From: Lethocerus indicus
Lineage: Eukaryota > Arthropoda > Insecta > Hemiptera > Belostomatidae
DNA: 64,000 nt
Direction: 5' to 3'
Assembly: GCA_019843655.1 (NCBI GenBank)
Contig: JACDQD010000003.1
Coordinates: 26,276,224-26,340,223 of the forward strand
Shown here: piece by piece, positions 12,181 through 25,934 of the stretch
Position numbering within the stretch: position 1 is the first letter of the stretch
Layout: the number at the start of each line of letters is the position of its first letter
Notes under the pieces: generated by a model
What the model was told of the DNA's origin: nothing
The model's input: only the letters and a program-made list of their open reading frames with translations
The model's database searches: none
Program-made: the position numbers and the translations under genes

Positions 12181-15100
12181 GACTTTCGAGGCGAACAGTA
12201 CGAACTATTATATTTGTGAACATGCTCACATCATCACTCCTATGAGACAAATAATTTTGTACCTCCTTTGAAAATATTATTTCTTCATCACCGTATTTGT
12301 TTGGGACTCGTGATTTGGAAACAAAATATGATGTTGTATATAAATGATTGCAAATAATGTTATTTATTATACGAATTTCTCCAGTCTCCATTAGTGCACC
12401 GAGCAGTTGCAGGTCAGAGTCCTGATATAAACCGAACGGAATTCCGATTTGTTCCATTTATCCCGAACCGCGCGTCGGTTTCGTTCCTCGGGCCGGACAG
12501 TTAAAACGCGGGCGGATTAACTGACAAAATGAACTGACAAGTACAGCCGCTGGTTTGAGTTGCGTCAATTTCAGGCCCCCCCGCCCCCTCATATCGGCCC
12601 GGTTAATAACTGAAACCGGTACAACTTTACTTGACGTCTGAAATGACCGGTTAGCAATATTGCACTGGACCGGGCGCGCTTTTCCTCCTCAGTCAAAACG
12701 CGCCCTACAATTTCACCCTTCAATACCATAACCCAAAAACCAGGTACCGGTTTAACGCGACTAATATGATTCGTCGAATGTATTACGTTCACTTCGAAAT
12801 ATTTTATTTGCGACGGTTATTGATAGGTAAAAACTATCTGTAGAGTATTTACCACTATATCATATACTGTTTCCTGTCTGGCGGTTCTGGCGGTTGGCTG
12901 AGGTGATACTATCGAGGTTAACAATGCAAAGCCGTTTAAAAAATTGCTTTTTAAAGGTATTAATCGGATACAATAACGATCCTCTTGTGTCAGGCTAATT
13001 AGAGAACCGAAATTGTAATGTATAATTGGTAAGGAAGGAATATAATACTCCGGAGGGAGTTTTCTCATTTCCACAATTAGAAAGTAGAGATAATTAACTC
13101 CTATAGTTAATTCGTTAGATACATATTTTATTATTTCCACCGAGAACTCCATGTAATACTGCTGTAAATAATTTCCAAATAATTATAGTTAATTAATAAT
13201 TGTAGGTTTTAAAATATCATTTCAGTTAATGACAGTAATTTCTAAACTCGATTAATGAAAAGTTTATTCGCGCTCTATTCTGCGGAACTAACAGATCGTG
13301 CATCACTACTTTGGATAATTGGAGGAGAGAAAACTACTGGATGCGGGCTATAAATTTCAAGTTTGAACAGATTCACATGTTAAATCCCCCAACACGATTT
13401 AACCATTTCCCTCCAGATGTCCTTGTCTAATGACTTAATAAAATACTTCAAGCTAGTAAAATTCAAAATCAAATCCTCTTTAATTTACTCTATTGTTGTA
13501 CCATGTGTATAAATTACGCACTTTATTTGAAATACCTATTTACAATATAAAAAGAGTGACACTCCTGTTTCTATGACGTGTCTACAACCGTTCCGATAAG
13601 TAAAGGGCCAGCGTGTATTTAATTCCTGAAATGATTAGTTTTCATGGCGCCGAATCTTCTTGAACTAACCCCTCGAACAGAGGTGACAACGCGTTCATTT
13701 ATCTTATTGACAATATCGATTGAGTGGACGGAAAAAGGAATACGTGGGTGCGAAAAAGTACAATTAAAATACTAACCTGGTCTCCCAATTCTCAGTGCGA
13801 TCGTAAATAAGAGAGGCCCGGGGCGAGTGAGGCGGGCGAGCCCCAGGTGCGGCGGGAAAAAAGAAATTCCTCGTGGGTATTTTAAAATTTGATAAACGGT
13901 CAGCCAGTGTTGCCAATTTCTCCCTTATTTGCACCGGTCACAGTCTCCCTTAGAGCCGGCCCCCGCCTCCCACCTCGTCGCGGTGTTATCCCACTGTCCT
14001 ACAGCCAAATTAAACCCGGCACTATTTACACTCTTAATTGGTATCGCCGCTTCAACTCAAACCAACTTCCGACCGCTTCTCTTCTTTTTTCTTCCTCTTC
14101 TTTCTTTACCGCTTCGTTAGCAGCGGGAAAGAACTCTTTAAAAAATTTAAATAAAAGAAAAATATAAAAAGCTAAATCAGTCAAAAACTATGCGGCTCCT
14201 TGGACAAAGCGTTCTCAATAATAAAGGCTCTCAGGCTAGAGAGAAAAATATATTCCCCCGACATGATTGTGTCCTCAATTGTTCTTAGAACAGTTGAACA
14301 TACATTACAATATTTACGACTATGATGAGTTTTCGGAACCTAAAGTATTACTATCATCCTAGTGCTTAAATTCAATAGTATAGAGAATAGAATTCGAAGT
14401 TACTATCAAAATGCAGTTACTGTACAAACTGATTCTTTCCATAATTTTTAGATCAACCCATTATACAGAACCCATTATCGGGAAGGATGGATTAAATTTC
14501 TGTAGGCTTTCTTCTCTTACAAGAATTCATAATTATAGAGTAGATTTTAGTTGGGCGTGAAGACAATCTGGCGTTGATACGTCGCCCTTTTCTATATTTA
14601 TTTTATGTTCGCCATATATACATTTTTCGTTTGCTGAAACTCACAAAATAAAACTTTGAGTGATCATATTTTAATCTCACGACTGGCAATTCAGTAGGGA
14701 AGTGATAGCTGCGATCCAATTGGAATAAATGACGGCCTTTATCTACGGTCCATTAAACTGGAGCCACTTCCTGGAGCGGCATATGACAGGAAATTATCAT
14801 CTGCGGTCCCTACTTACTCCCGAGCTGTAATTCATCATGTCGTTCCTCTCACGTCTTCGCCACCTTGATTTGCTTGTGGGGCGGTATCGCGTGCTCGCTA
14901 ATCGAGCACACTGAACTGTATGAATATTGCAATACGCCGTATTGAGTAATACACTCGTGTAGAGTTAGCTTCCGCACTACCAAGCGAGACAAATTGAACT
15001 CGGTTTAAAAAGTTATATACTGTATATGTTATATTATTACACTTTCTACAAATATCCCTGACTGTTTACAAAATTGGCCTAACATCTGTTACAAATGTCA

Positions 15101-15602
15101 TTTCATCTATGAATGTTCTGGATTTATAAAAGGACTTGTCCATTGGAAAATGAGGACCGTTTTCCTGTTGTATGAATGTAGATTTGTTGAATGTTTCTTA
15201 AAATACTTTATTGTTATTTAACACCGAAAAAAATCATTGTTCATTTTGTTATTTGGTTTGCAATATCAGTGGAAAAAAGAGTGGAAAAAACGAACTTTTA
15301 TAACCTTTAAACAGAACAGTTCCATTTCAGAACAGAATTTCCGACCAGGAGGGTTGGGTTTTACTACCGCTGCGATTCCTTTAAACAAAACAGATGTTCC
15401 CCCATATGAGATCGTATAATGCGTGAATAATTAGCGCGTTCTTTGATTCCGTTAGGCCAATATGCGCTACGCACGTGCCACGGTCCGTTTGATGGGCCAA
15501 TTACTAAGCAGGCGCGGGTAAGATCGAGTCAAGTGGTTAATGGGCTGGGCTGTGATGTGCGTGTCATTGGTTTTATACAGGCGACACATTTTGTTTTAAT
15601 TG

Positions 15603-15618
15603 GAGAGAGAGAGAGAGA
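15603..15618. repeat. (GA)n microsatellite
   Basis: Eight GA dinucleotides in a row. Simple sequence, with no further information. Confidence 0.8.
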
Positions 15619-16733
15619 AGCGCGTCTGTAGCGTTTAATTAATATAACGAATGTTAATCTCCCGCCGAGGCATTACTCAGAGGGGATGAAAACTTGAAGC
15701 AAGGGTTGTTCTCGCTACCGCCCCCATCTTCGCTTTGACCCCCGCTGCCACATATTTCCCTCCCCTCGTTCATTCATCACTCATTCATTGTTCATTTCAA
15801 CTTTTCAAGTGGCGGTGCAACATAAAAGCGGTTCGCTAAATAGTACCTAATTTAATTTTAATTTGGTAAGTACTAAACACTTTTGTACATAGCGAGGTAA
15901 GTCAATAAACAATAATCTTCTTAAATAATAGAGGTATCAGGTAAAGTGCACGAGTGGGGAGGAAACATTGGAAAGAGGAATAGGAATAACTGTGAAAGAG
16001 GATTAGGCGTGGAAAACGGGAGGGAGGATAAGAGTACGGTAGAAATTGGCAGTGTGAGCCTTTTGTGCCGTGTGTGTGCACGCCATATTTCCCTAAGGGA
16101 GGCCCCGGGTCCTTAATCTCTCCTGAGGACGGCTCCTGTCATTTGTCACAGACAGTTTATCCTGTCCGTCTGTCTGTAGCGCTGTCTCCCGCCCGCAGCT
16201 TGAACAATAGTCCTCACAGCATCACCAATATCCCGGTAGACCCCACCTGAAATTAGACGAAGGTTTTACATCCTTCGGCATTTCGCGCCCCTTCAAGTAT
16301 ATAGGCAGGCCTTAAATCTCTATTTCAGGCCTATTTGGAATTTTTTTGCCTGCTAGTACCGCGATGTGAAACTTGTACGATTGTGTGAAAATTTAAATTG
16401 AATAATACACAATATTAATAGTGATAATTCTTTATAAAACCTGACGTAACCAAGACTGTATACCTGGAATATTTCGGTGGGGCGCTCTACCGATAGTGCC
16501 CTCTCTCTGGTTATCTTCGTTCGGGGAAATCTAGCTTTCGGTTTATCGGGCGATTACCAGGCAAAAGGGTGTGTCCCTCCCGTCTCGATAATAGCGGCTA
16601 ATAAGTTCCCTATCTTCTAACAAAAACGCATCATAAAAATACTTTTCATTTTGCACAGCCTTAAAACAATCCATTAGAGAAGCTAAGTTACAAAAAATGA
16701 TGACATGGTCTCCTCTAGTGCTGTTATAATGGG

Positions 16734-16754
16734 CTTGTTAACAAAGTTAACAAG
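16734..16754. repeat. Perfect inverted repeat CTTGTTAAC-AAA-GTTAACAAG
   Basis: Two 9-bp arms are perfect reverse complements separated by AAA. Each arm contains the 6-bp palindrome GTTAAC, so the site can also be read as a direct repeat of GTTAAC. It could bind a dimeric factor, but that is inference; a short hairpin arising by chance is possible. Confidence 0.6.
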
Positions 16755-18981
16755 TTACTAAGCTATTCAAAATTAACGCTCTAATATTGCTACCATTGTT
16801 TCCATGTATACCACTTTGGAAATGGATTCAAAGTCTGGATCTAAGAAGTTTCACTACGCATTGTGAAGAGGGCTTCCTTAAAAAAAAAAAACTTAAATTA
16901 AGTTTCTCCGATATTCCATATTCACCTCAAGTATATCAACTTAGTTTTTTCCCTCCTTGTCGATCGATAGCTATAGGAAGAAAAAGCTGTCACCAAGAAA
17001 ATTTCAGGACTAAAAGTTTCGAGAGTTCAGTCGCCCTTTTGGGGCGAAGTTGTAAAATTGTGTCGCAAATGAAGGAGTTTTTCGGATAGGCGGAAATTGC
17101 CAAGTTTTTTGTCCCTTCCGGCTACAATTGAAGGTACATTCGGGTTCGCCTCAAATAAGGAAACCTTACGGGGACTTAATTTTTTTTCTTTTTCTGAGCT
17201 CTCCTACACTCAAGTTGATACCGAAAAAAAGGTTTTTTTAAACTACAAAATTTTAATCCTCGAGTACTTTCCCATTTTCCGAAAGTAGTCCTTTTGTCTT
17301 TTAGTATTTCGTAAACTGAATAAATCAGAAATATACGTATAAATTTTTAATAAAACGATGAATTTATGATTCATCTTCAGTAGTACTTTAACATGCCCGG
17401 GTTTCAAAAGATTACATGTTCCGATAAAATGGTTTAAACACATAAAATTGGAAAAGGCCTCATTGACACCCATTAATAATCTGTAAATATTAATTGATAA
17501 GTTGATGCCGCATTGTTTACAAACAAAACAATGAGTAGAGACCGATATCTGTAATTATTCTCACACAGAAAGCGGCTGAGGCCACGGGGTCGCCTACACC
17601 AGTCTGCCGATGGTTGTCGCCTGCGGGGGCAAGCGATACGAGCTTTAGGCGATTATCGGAATTATATATTAGATTATCTGTCATTATATAGACATTCCCA
17701 GTAACATTCTGTCGCTGCATTTACGCTCAGGAACAGTGAAGTCGGAATACTCCACCCGCCGTACCTAGGTACCTCACTAGCGTACTGGCGAGAAGTATAG
17801 GACTAAATACATTACGTCTAATGATGACGATTTGCGTCAAATTGCTGTTATATTTCGCCAAAATTGTATTCGTAATTTGTTCTGTAAGGAGAAAAGTTTG
17901 TTTAAAGGTGAATACTGAGAAAGCGGTGCCAATAACGCTGTCGTTACGTATCTCACCATAAAATAAAATAGTATGTTCTATGTTGAATCAGTTTTGTCAG
18001 CCTTTTTGAGCATGCATAATACACGAATAAAAATAAACCAAAATGGGCTGTCGATGGCCGACGGAGAAAGTCAATTTGAGGGTCAGGTCACATAGAGCGG
18101 AGAATATTAGGGGCGGTCGAATTTATAGGGGCGAGTGCGGGCTATCTCTATGCGGCGCCGATAGCGCCCCTACCCTCCCAACCGCTCATTTCAAACATAA
18201 ACTCTCTCGCTCTCTCCCTCTTGGCGATCGTCGCCCCCACTTCTTTTTTACTTTTATATGCCCCCGACCCGGCAGTTATATCGGAGGTGTCGTCCTAGGA
18301 TTGCCTACGGTCCGCAGTTTATAGGCACCGCACAGTGTCAATGCAACTCCCAATAATGGGAAATATCGGAAGAGTTTCAGAAGGAGGTCGATAAAAACTG
18401 ACCGAAAGTTTTACAGAGGCTCGGGAGGACTAAGTATTTTACGCCCTCCGACGCTTTTATTTCCATTTCACGAAACTAATAAGGTTTTTTCTTAATTTAT
18501 TCCCAACATCCCATATTTTCTCTTATTCTATTCAGTTTGTTCCTTCTGTTAAAAACACTTCATTCTGTAAGCTGGAATTTTTTCTCACATGTTTGACCAG
18601 GGAAACTATTTTTCTTTGTGTATAGGTTTTGAAATTTAATAATTTGTTTCTTCACCTGGATATCCCGAATATAAAAACAAAAACATATTCTTGTTTTATT
18701 CCTTTTGTTTGAGGACATAATTAACGCACTGTTGCAGTTATATTTATTTCTCATCTGTGAACAGAACTACGAAGAGTAGGCAACTTATTTCTCTTATCGG
18801 ATGAAGTGTATTATTAATTTTCTCTTTCAGAAATATGCCTCCCAATCTGTGAACGGGCGTTATCTAAAACTATATTTAACTATAATAGTAGGCAACTTTT
18901 TTTTTTATTAATTAAAAACTTCGCCAAGCCGGAGTTGGAATCATCGTTGCCACGAACCCGATAAAATATCCGTCGGGTATA

Positions 18982-19007
18982 TTTAATTAAAATTAATTTT
19001 AATTAAA
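18982..19007. repeat. Perfect 26-bp A+T palindrome with stacked TAATTA cores
   Basis: The 26 bases are identical to their own reverse complement. They hold three overlapping or spaced TTAATT/TAATTA cores, the consensus of many homeodomain proteins. No base pair is mismatched and there is no spacer. The site lies in non-coding DNA just after a G+C-richer stretch (18925-18980). A regulatory role is inference. Confidence 0.7.
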
Positions 19008-20568
19008 GCCCAACTTTCTCGAATGAAATCAGATTTATACTGAGTAAGTTTTGAAGTTATTGTTGTGACAGCTCCTCCGGCATATTTAACCCGTGCCGGC
19101 CCGAGAGCGGGGAGATGATATTAAAACGGGGACGGGGTTAGAACAAAGTTGTGTAGCTGACTTGCGACTGAGAGTTGTCTCGGCCGCGTTCTTACCCCGT
19201 CTTTCCTCCTACACTACTTCTGTCATTCTCCCGCCTACAGCGGAATCCCGCGTTTATAGCAACCAATCGGAGGAATAATAGCGCGAAGGGAATAATTTCA
19301 GGGAGGAAGTGAGCGCCGTACAATAAAAAAACTAAACTTTGAAGAGTTTTTCTTCAAAATCAAATTTCAACGAGAGACGTTGGTATGTTCAGTTCGTTCA
19401 GCACAAGCCTCTGATTTATGTATTTACCTAACATACATAGTAAGTATCAAACGGGTGGATCTACCCCGAATCTAATTGGGAACACTGTCCACGACGCCCC
19501 GTTCGGTAATTATAATTCTCTCGTGTAGTAACTATATTTTAAAATCAGATATAAAAACACTTGCGGGCGTGAATCGGGTCTAATTTCGGTGGTGTTCTTT
19601 CCCCTTTAACTGATTACTTAAGGGTTGTGGGGGGGTTGGTTACGGGGGACATGCGCTCTGGCAGGTCGGAGGCTCTGGCCGCCGGCATCCCAAACGGCCC
19701 CACTCTTCAGTCTCCTGTGATACACCGCCGAAGCACTATCTACACCACGCTTCTACAGTTTTCGACTTCTCAGACATCGCAGACTCTAACCATCAGAACC
19801 CACAAATGTGAGTACCGCCTTATGTTTGGCCTAAAATCTATTCAACAGCAACAGTATATGTTTAAAATTTAAATCAACGAACTCTTGCCATTTAATTCGT
19901 ATCAGCTTCTCGACGATACAATTTCTCTGATCGGTATTAGAACTATCTATGACACCTCCTTTAGTCACACCGTCATTTCATAACCTTTACGTGGAATCTT
20001 CATTATATTTATACATTTTATCTGAATAATAAGGCCAACGAATGTAATGTAGACATATCTAATTCGTGTCAAGCCTAAGTTTTCCTTAAAAAGTTAATTA
20101 TATCACCAAGATCTGAAAGCAGAAACTACATTTTATTCATTTTGAATTAGTTGGATACTCAATGCTCAGTTTACAATAACACAGTGCGTATTAGATATCA
20201 CATATAAGAGGACGTGCGTTTTTTATTTTTTATTTCTAATTTCCGTAAAATTCTATTCCATTTTCGCTCTTTGCGCGCATTAAATCTCGTGATTGAATCG
20301 AGTAAAATTATATTAGTTTTACTTCGTGATTGCATATAGAATATATTCGATACTCATAAACGCTTTCATTAAATAAATGATGGGTCAATTCGTTTACCGT
20401 CCTATTAACATTGGCGATACAGAAGGTCACAAATTTGCGTTTCCATTATATTCATTCGTTCTATTCTCTCGAATATTATGTAGATATTTTATCAATACGT
20501 TGCACATGCATTTCACTTGGAGATGGTCTTCATGTTGTGCATATAGAAAACACATTCTACTGAATATA

Positions 20569-20578
<10 letters not shown>
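19008..20578. other. Non-coding DNA, no gene recognised
   Basis: This holds a G+C-richer patch at about 19060-19310 and a G-run around 19627-19650. Short frames at 19093-19278 and 19627-19872 (+) have no recognisable product. The remainder is A+T-rich. Confidence 0.6.

Positions 20579-20613
<35 letters not shown>
20579..20613. repeat. (TA)n microsatellite
   Basis: An uninterrupted TA/AT dinucleotide array of about 17 units. It lies inside an A+T-rich stretch and makes a spurious Tyr-Ile-rich frame on the plus strand. Confidence 0.95.
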
Positions 20614-20614
<1 letters not shown>

Positions 20615-23346
20615 CTTTAATTTGATATCGCTTTACATCAGCTAATTATGTCTAATATAATATGTGTTATTTTTATATTTATACATAAAAATATGCATAA
20701 CATAGAGTACACAAGAATCGGCGTTCATAATTAAGCACCACATAATGGAGCATTAAGCTCAACAAGGAAGCGAATAAGAGGATAAAACCAGGAGCATAAT
20801 GATTTAATAATTACAGAAAACAACATCAAAATTTTGAAAAAATGTACAGTGCACAAACTGTTGTGTTTTGGGTAATAATAATTACTAAATATTTAAATTT
20901 AGTATTTCTAAATTTATTTTGGGAATCATTTTTCTAATGCCTCTTTTCTACTGAATGCTGTTGAACAAACAACGCTATTTTCGTTCCTCGCACTCTAGAT
21001 TTTAAATACGCGTCCATAAATTATTTTCAAAGCAATAAGTGCCTACCCATTCAGTTATCGAAATTCGAAGTTCACTTTTGTTGACCTGCGGAGATATTAA
21101 GTGAGTTGCATCCGGCACCCACCGTATTTCCCAATCGCTGTTCCTCCATTTTTTCCGATACCGCACCCTGTTATTGTGACAAGGTATTTTCGATGTCTTA
21201 CCATCTGCTTTGATAAAATGTAGGTAACCCACAGAGACGCTTGTTCAAATTTAAAAAAAAAAAGGAAACATTCCGAGGGGCTGTCAAAAATCCGGGAACG
21301 GGGATTATGCCTTGACCACCTGTGCCACATTATATCAACCGCGAGGGAAAATTTTTCTGGTCTCTTTATTTATATTTGTTTAATATAGCAAAAAGAAGAT
21401 CAGCTAAGAGAATGCTCCCCGACTGGGACTACAATGGGAATACCAACTTTAACAATGATGGTATTCAGAGTATTCAATTTTAACAAGTAAAATGATATGT
21501 CGGTGATATTTGACGCAAATTATTACCGTAATAACTTCAGTTTTTTTATTATTTCTCTTCAGTGCAATCTAAATATTTAGCGTGCCTCCCATAAGCGCGG
21601 TTTTGTCTGGCCCGTTCGTTATAGAATATAAATTTCGTACTTGAAACCCAAACATTTTCACGACACTTCTCCCGATACGGGCTGTCATTATATTGAGCGG
21701 CTGTTGTTGTTGGGCACAAGAAACTGATAATCTGTTCAGGTTATGTTCATTGGGCCGAGAACAAACTGATAAACCGAATTAGTCATACAACACTGCCCAC
21801 ATTGTTAACCCTTACCCGACCCTGCTTCGTTCACTTATTGAATGGGACTTGGTTAAAACAGGACATTTTTGGTCATATTATTCCGTTTTCATCCGTTTTC
21901 ATATTCTATTTTCCAATTTTTAATTGACTCTAAGGCTCTGACATTGAGTTTCTTAACGTTTCCAAAACGCGATACTGACGTATCAATTTCTCCTACGAGT
22001 TTTCATTGATCCCTATGTAATACTAGTGTATTTATTATAATTGTAATATTATTGTGTTGTGGCTTGTTCAGACTAAGACAATAATCATGAGAAATAAACT
22101 ATTTAGATCGTACAACATGTGGGTTTCTCAATTGTAGACTCTAGTGATTGTAAGTTGTAACCATATTGTTCGTGGGAAAGTAAAACCCAGTGAAATAAGA
22201 CGTTAAGAAGTCTTTTGATGAATATATTTCCCAGGGCGTTCCACGTTGTATAAAGGAATCCTTCCGTTTTGTCGGAAGAAAATTACTCATTTCCCGGTAC
22301 AATTCAATTTTCTAAAGGGAATCTACTGAGGGGAACACTAGACTGCGCCTTTTTTACCTCGGAAAGTGCAAGGAAATGCCGCGGAGAAACCATCCTTCTT
22401 GTTCTAAATGTATGCAAATGAGACACCTAACCTTTACAGGGTTGGCTAATCGCTTGGCTCACTCCAGTGGGCCGACTCCTGTTTTTCACAAGACCAGATG
22501 TCACCCTGAAAACCCGACGCAGAAACTAATTAGCTTTTCCTAACTAACTTTGTCGATCGAAACATAATTCCCAGCCACCTTTATATGGTTGGTATGTAGG
22601 AAAATACAGTTTCCCCTTATAACCTTAATAATTACTATAATACATCTAATTCTAGTAGAGATTAATTGCTTTGTGCTTTGTATAAAACATTACACATTTT
22701 ATCCTCAGCGGTTCGTTATTGCAGGATTAGTTAGTTTCAATTAGAACGTGGATATTTGCTTGCTAGAATACAGTACTCACAAAACCTTTGGGTAAATTAA
22801 TTGTTCATTTCATACTGAAGCAGTTGCATAAATATTTTTTTTTTAACTGCACTTAGTTTTCATGCAATGTTGCGATGTTATGGCATTAATATTTATTATT
22901 AGAGAATCGAACGTAGCGGGATATCGAACATCGGATGAGGTATGATCTAGTTTCGCGTGGGTTCCCACATCTCGTCTGTTGATTGTGCGCCTGAATAATC
23001 AGTTAGGAAGCTGTGGCCGCCAACATCAGCATTCACTTTTCATCACGAGATAGAGTTGTATATCGCTGATCGTGATTCGCAGAACCCGTCCTTAGTTCAT
23101 TCACCACGTAACTCTACCCAAACCATTATTTACTCTACCTAAGCCATCTTTATTCAGTGTTCTTAATTTTATATTTATTAGGCTGCTAAGTGTTATTCAA
23201 TTTTCTTCAAAATTAAATTTTCTCAAAAGATTTCCCTAGAAAAATAATAAATTGATAGTTTTGACATTCATTCACTATTAATGGTCTCAATATTCAATTC
23301 TAATGGCTTCTAATATAATTAAGAGCAGACTGAATTTACCATGTGA
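20614..23346. other. Non-coding DNA, no gene recognised
   Basis: This is A+T-rich sequence with no frame over 77 codons. Minus-strand frames at 21002-21232 and 21097-21330 overlap each other and show no domain. A sequence TTAACCCTTACCC at about 21805 resembles a piggyBac-type end, but no matching inverted end followed by TTAA was found downstream. Confidence 0.6.
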
Positions 23347-23386
23347 ATTACAATGTAATCCACTTCATTACAATGTAATGCACTTC
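23347..23386. repeat. Tandem duplication of a 20-bp palindromic unit
   Basis: The unit ATTACAATGTAATCCACTTC (23347-23366) is repeated at once at 23367-23386 with a single C-to-G change. Each unit opens with ATTACAATGTAAT, a near-perfect 13-bp palindrome. The duplication therefore places two dyad sites 20 bp apart, about two helical turns. Confidence 0.8.
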
Positions 23387-23871
23387 AGGGGCCTAATTAA
23401 CAATAAATGATCACTCTTCTACTTCGTATTACTTTTAGTTTTGAATCTCTTGTAAATTCCAAACTTTACGTGTCAATCATGAGAGCCTTCACATATGCAA
23501 TACACCGGTGAACTAATAAGAAGGAAATAATGAAAGATCCAATTGTAAGTTAGATAATGGAATCGAATCCTTTTACGGCGAATCCGAAATTGATCTTAGA
23601 AGGAGTATTTGAGAGCACATTATACCGGCGCTTAGTTGGTTAGGAATTGGGACCATTATAAGAACCAACTCTGATCACAAGTTTTAGGCCCGATTAAACC
23701 CAATTTCGTTCTGCGCCCCGAAAGTCGAACGTTTTAACCGGGTCTTATCCAATGGGGGTCTCTCATTCTCTCTCCCCCTTTCCAATAGGTCGGCGGACTC
23801 GGTCGCGTCTAGCCGCATTTAAATAGGATGTCAAGGAGATAGTGGAATAATCCAGAAGGAAAAAGCGAGAA

Positions 23872-23886
23872 AGAGAGAGAGAGAGG
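23872..23886. repeat. (GA)n microsatellite
   Basis: A short AG/GA run inside a longer purine-rich stretch (23850-23900). A minus-strand frame across it reads as a Ser/Leu/Phe low-complexity peptide and is not taken as coding. Confidence 0.75.
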
Positions 23887-24520
23887 GTAAGAGAGGAAGG
23901 CAGTTGACACACACACAATGGGAGAGATATCAAGATGAGACTGGAAGAGAACAGGGAACAGAACTAAGATTATCTCCGCGAAGGAATCGAATCCCATTTT
24001 GCGTTTCTGTAAGAACCGGATCCCGGCTTAATATCAGCATTTCCCAGAATACAGAAAACTCGACTAGGACGAATCAAATCGTAGTTTATCTTAATCTCAA
24101 TATTACTCTGCCCTTTGACAATAGCTATGTAAAAGACATATTTCAATATAGGGCGCTTTTAAAGGAAATACGATAATAATAAAGCTATTTATTAAAATTT
24201 GGAAAGCGTTTACCACTTATACTTCGCTTCCCCAAGTCAGGTTAGTAGTATCCGCTGAAGAAAAGGACATCAAATTCTGTATGAAATACAATCCTTCCAA
24301 AATTATTATGTAATAGAAAATTTTCATGTTCAAATTTGTTAAAATCTTAATCAAAAGGACGAAGGAATTATTATTATTATTAATGGCGTTTAGAAATCTG
24401 TTCAACTGACCCGAATTCAAACCCGGAAACACAAGAGAAAAAATGTATAAGGGGGTTGTATATTTTAAAAACGCTTATAAGGGCGGAGACTAGAAATACC
24501 CCCCACCGGTCGGTGTACGT
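23887..24520. other. Non-coding DNA, no gene recognised
   Basis: Frames at 23904-24176 (+, 90 codons) and 24217-24432 (-, 71 codons) show no recognisable domain. The rest is A+T-rich. Confidence 0.55.
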
Positions 24521-24615
24521 GACGCGGCCCCCCTAAACGTGACATCGACCCCCCTCCGGAGCTGCTCACAATTTGAATTCTTATAGGCATAACAGTACAG
24601 GAGTGTCGGGCTGAA

Positions 24616-24646
24616 GGGGGCAAAGTGAGGCGGGGAGGGGAGGGGG
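24616..24646 (+). other. Predicted G-quadruplex tract
   Basis: Four runs of 4-5 G (24616-24620, 24632-24635, 24637-24640, 24642-24646) lie on the plus strand, the last three separated by single A bases. The surrounding 24527-24690 also carries long C-runs, so both strands hold G-runs. This is a sequence-pattern call only. Confidence 0.65.
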
Positions 24647-24699
24647 CCTCGTGAAATTTAAATCAGAACCCCCCCCTTCGCCCCGCTTTGCCATCACCA

Positions 24700-25930
24700 C
24701 AGAGGCACGCTATACACTTTAAATGGGAACACGCGACCCGAATGTGGAAAAGTCCCTAGCTCCCACACGCCCGCCGACTACGGTATAAATATTAGGAACC
24801 CGCCACCGTGACCAAGATGACTTATTAGTCGGGCAAACACACCGCAACCCCCCTTCCCAGATTAGCCACCTACAAGTATACACACACATTACTTGAAAAC
24901 CTACAAGACTGATGATTAAAAACACATAGCCATCCGCTGCCCGGTCCTTCAAGAATTCCATTCTTCTTTCTTCGGCATCCTCTTCCTTGTTTTTTCTTGT
25001 CGAACGGAAGAATTTACTTCAAAATTACTCAAATATACTCAAAATAACTCCATACTCAATGAACCACTACTGTTCTAGCCTTAAGCATAGTTGGGGGCTT
25101 TGACCCGGAGCACCATTAAGCGGAGTAATTATATGTATACACATATAATAATATAGTAAGGTACACATATCATGTATAGTTGTGAAAGCACTACACTATT
25201 TAAAGTAATTTACATTTTCTATAATGAATATAGTTGCTCTCGAGAATTTCGCCCTGAATTCTTACAAACTACGATTTCTACCCGGTTAGTATTTCGCCGT
25301 CTGGAGTGAAAATGGAGTGTAAAAAGTATATCTATTTTTACATAGGGGCCTCAATATGTTGTGGACGGGCGGATCTTCCGGTTTCGAGGTCGAGGGACAT
25401 TGGCGCCGGCCCACAAAAGATATGAACAGAAATTCCGTTGCGTCTCACCGGCTCCAAAACCCTTCAAAGTCGCTGTCCTCTCACTTTATTGCCTTCCCCG
25501 ATATTCGGCCCCCACAATACCCTTTTTTTCATATCTACACCCCGTTGTGCTAACACGTATTATACTTCCCCCATAAGAAACCCCCCCTCACGAACCGAAT
25601 GGAGTGGGATAGAAGGAGGAAACTCATTTGAAAATTGCTTACTTCGGTTATTATCAACGTCTGGTTAATATTTACACGTCACGATGGTAATTGGGTGGGT
25701 ATAAGATAATGAAAATATTTAAAGGAATACCCATAAATTGGTTAAATTAAAATGGAAATTTTCGGTATTTACTTGGCTGAGACTAATATGAGGTTTGAAT
25801 TGCCGGATTGTCAAGGAACTGCAGGACGTCAACGTCAACGCGGGAAGAATTGCCTTCGGAAGTGGAAACCCTATTGTAGTCTGCCTTTTTCCCATCCCGA
25901 ACTGCGCTCAGTCACAACAAACGTTCCCGC
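24700..25930. other. Non-coding DNA, no gene recognised
   Basis: This contains a small hairpin TTATATGT-ATAC-ACATATAA at 25129-25148 and a G+C-richer patch at 25360-25620. Three overlapping plus-strand frames (25356-25668) in all three phases there show simply that the patch lacks stops. I see no product. Confidence 0.55.
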
Positions 25931-25934
25931 AGAA

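Larger units (their letters stand above)
12181..18981. other. Non-coding DNA, no gene recognised
   Basis: About 6.8 kb of A+T-rich sequence with G+C-rich patches near 12460-12590, 13800-13990 and 18040-18310. Frames of 60-111 codons lie on both strands (for example 12817-13152 -, 13889-14167 +, 16787-17089 +, 18043-18324 +) without recognisable domains. Small sites inside: a GA run at 15603-15618, a 9-bp inverted repeat with 3-bp spacer at 16734-16754, and a 12-bp palindrome GTACCTAGGTAC at 17761-17772. No RNA gene was recognised. Confidence 0.6.

Noticed and set aside
21805..21825. TTAACCCTTACCC, which could be another piggyBac-type end
   Set aside because: No inverted partner ending in GGG plus TTAA was found within a plausible distance.
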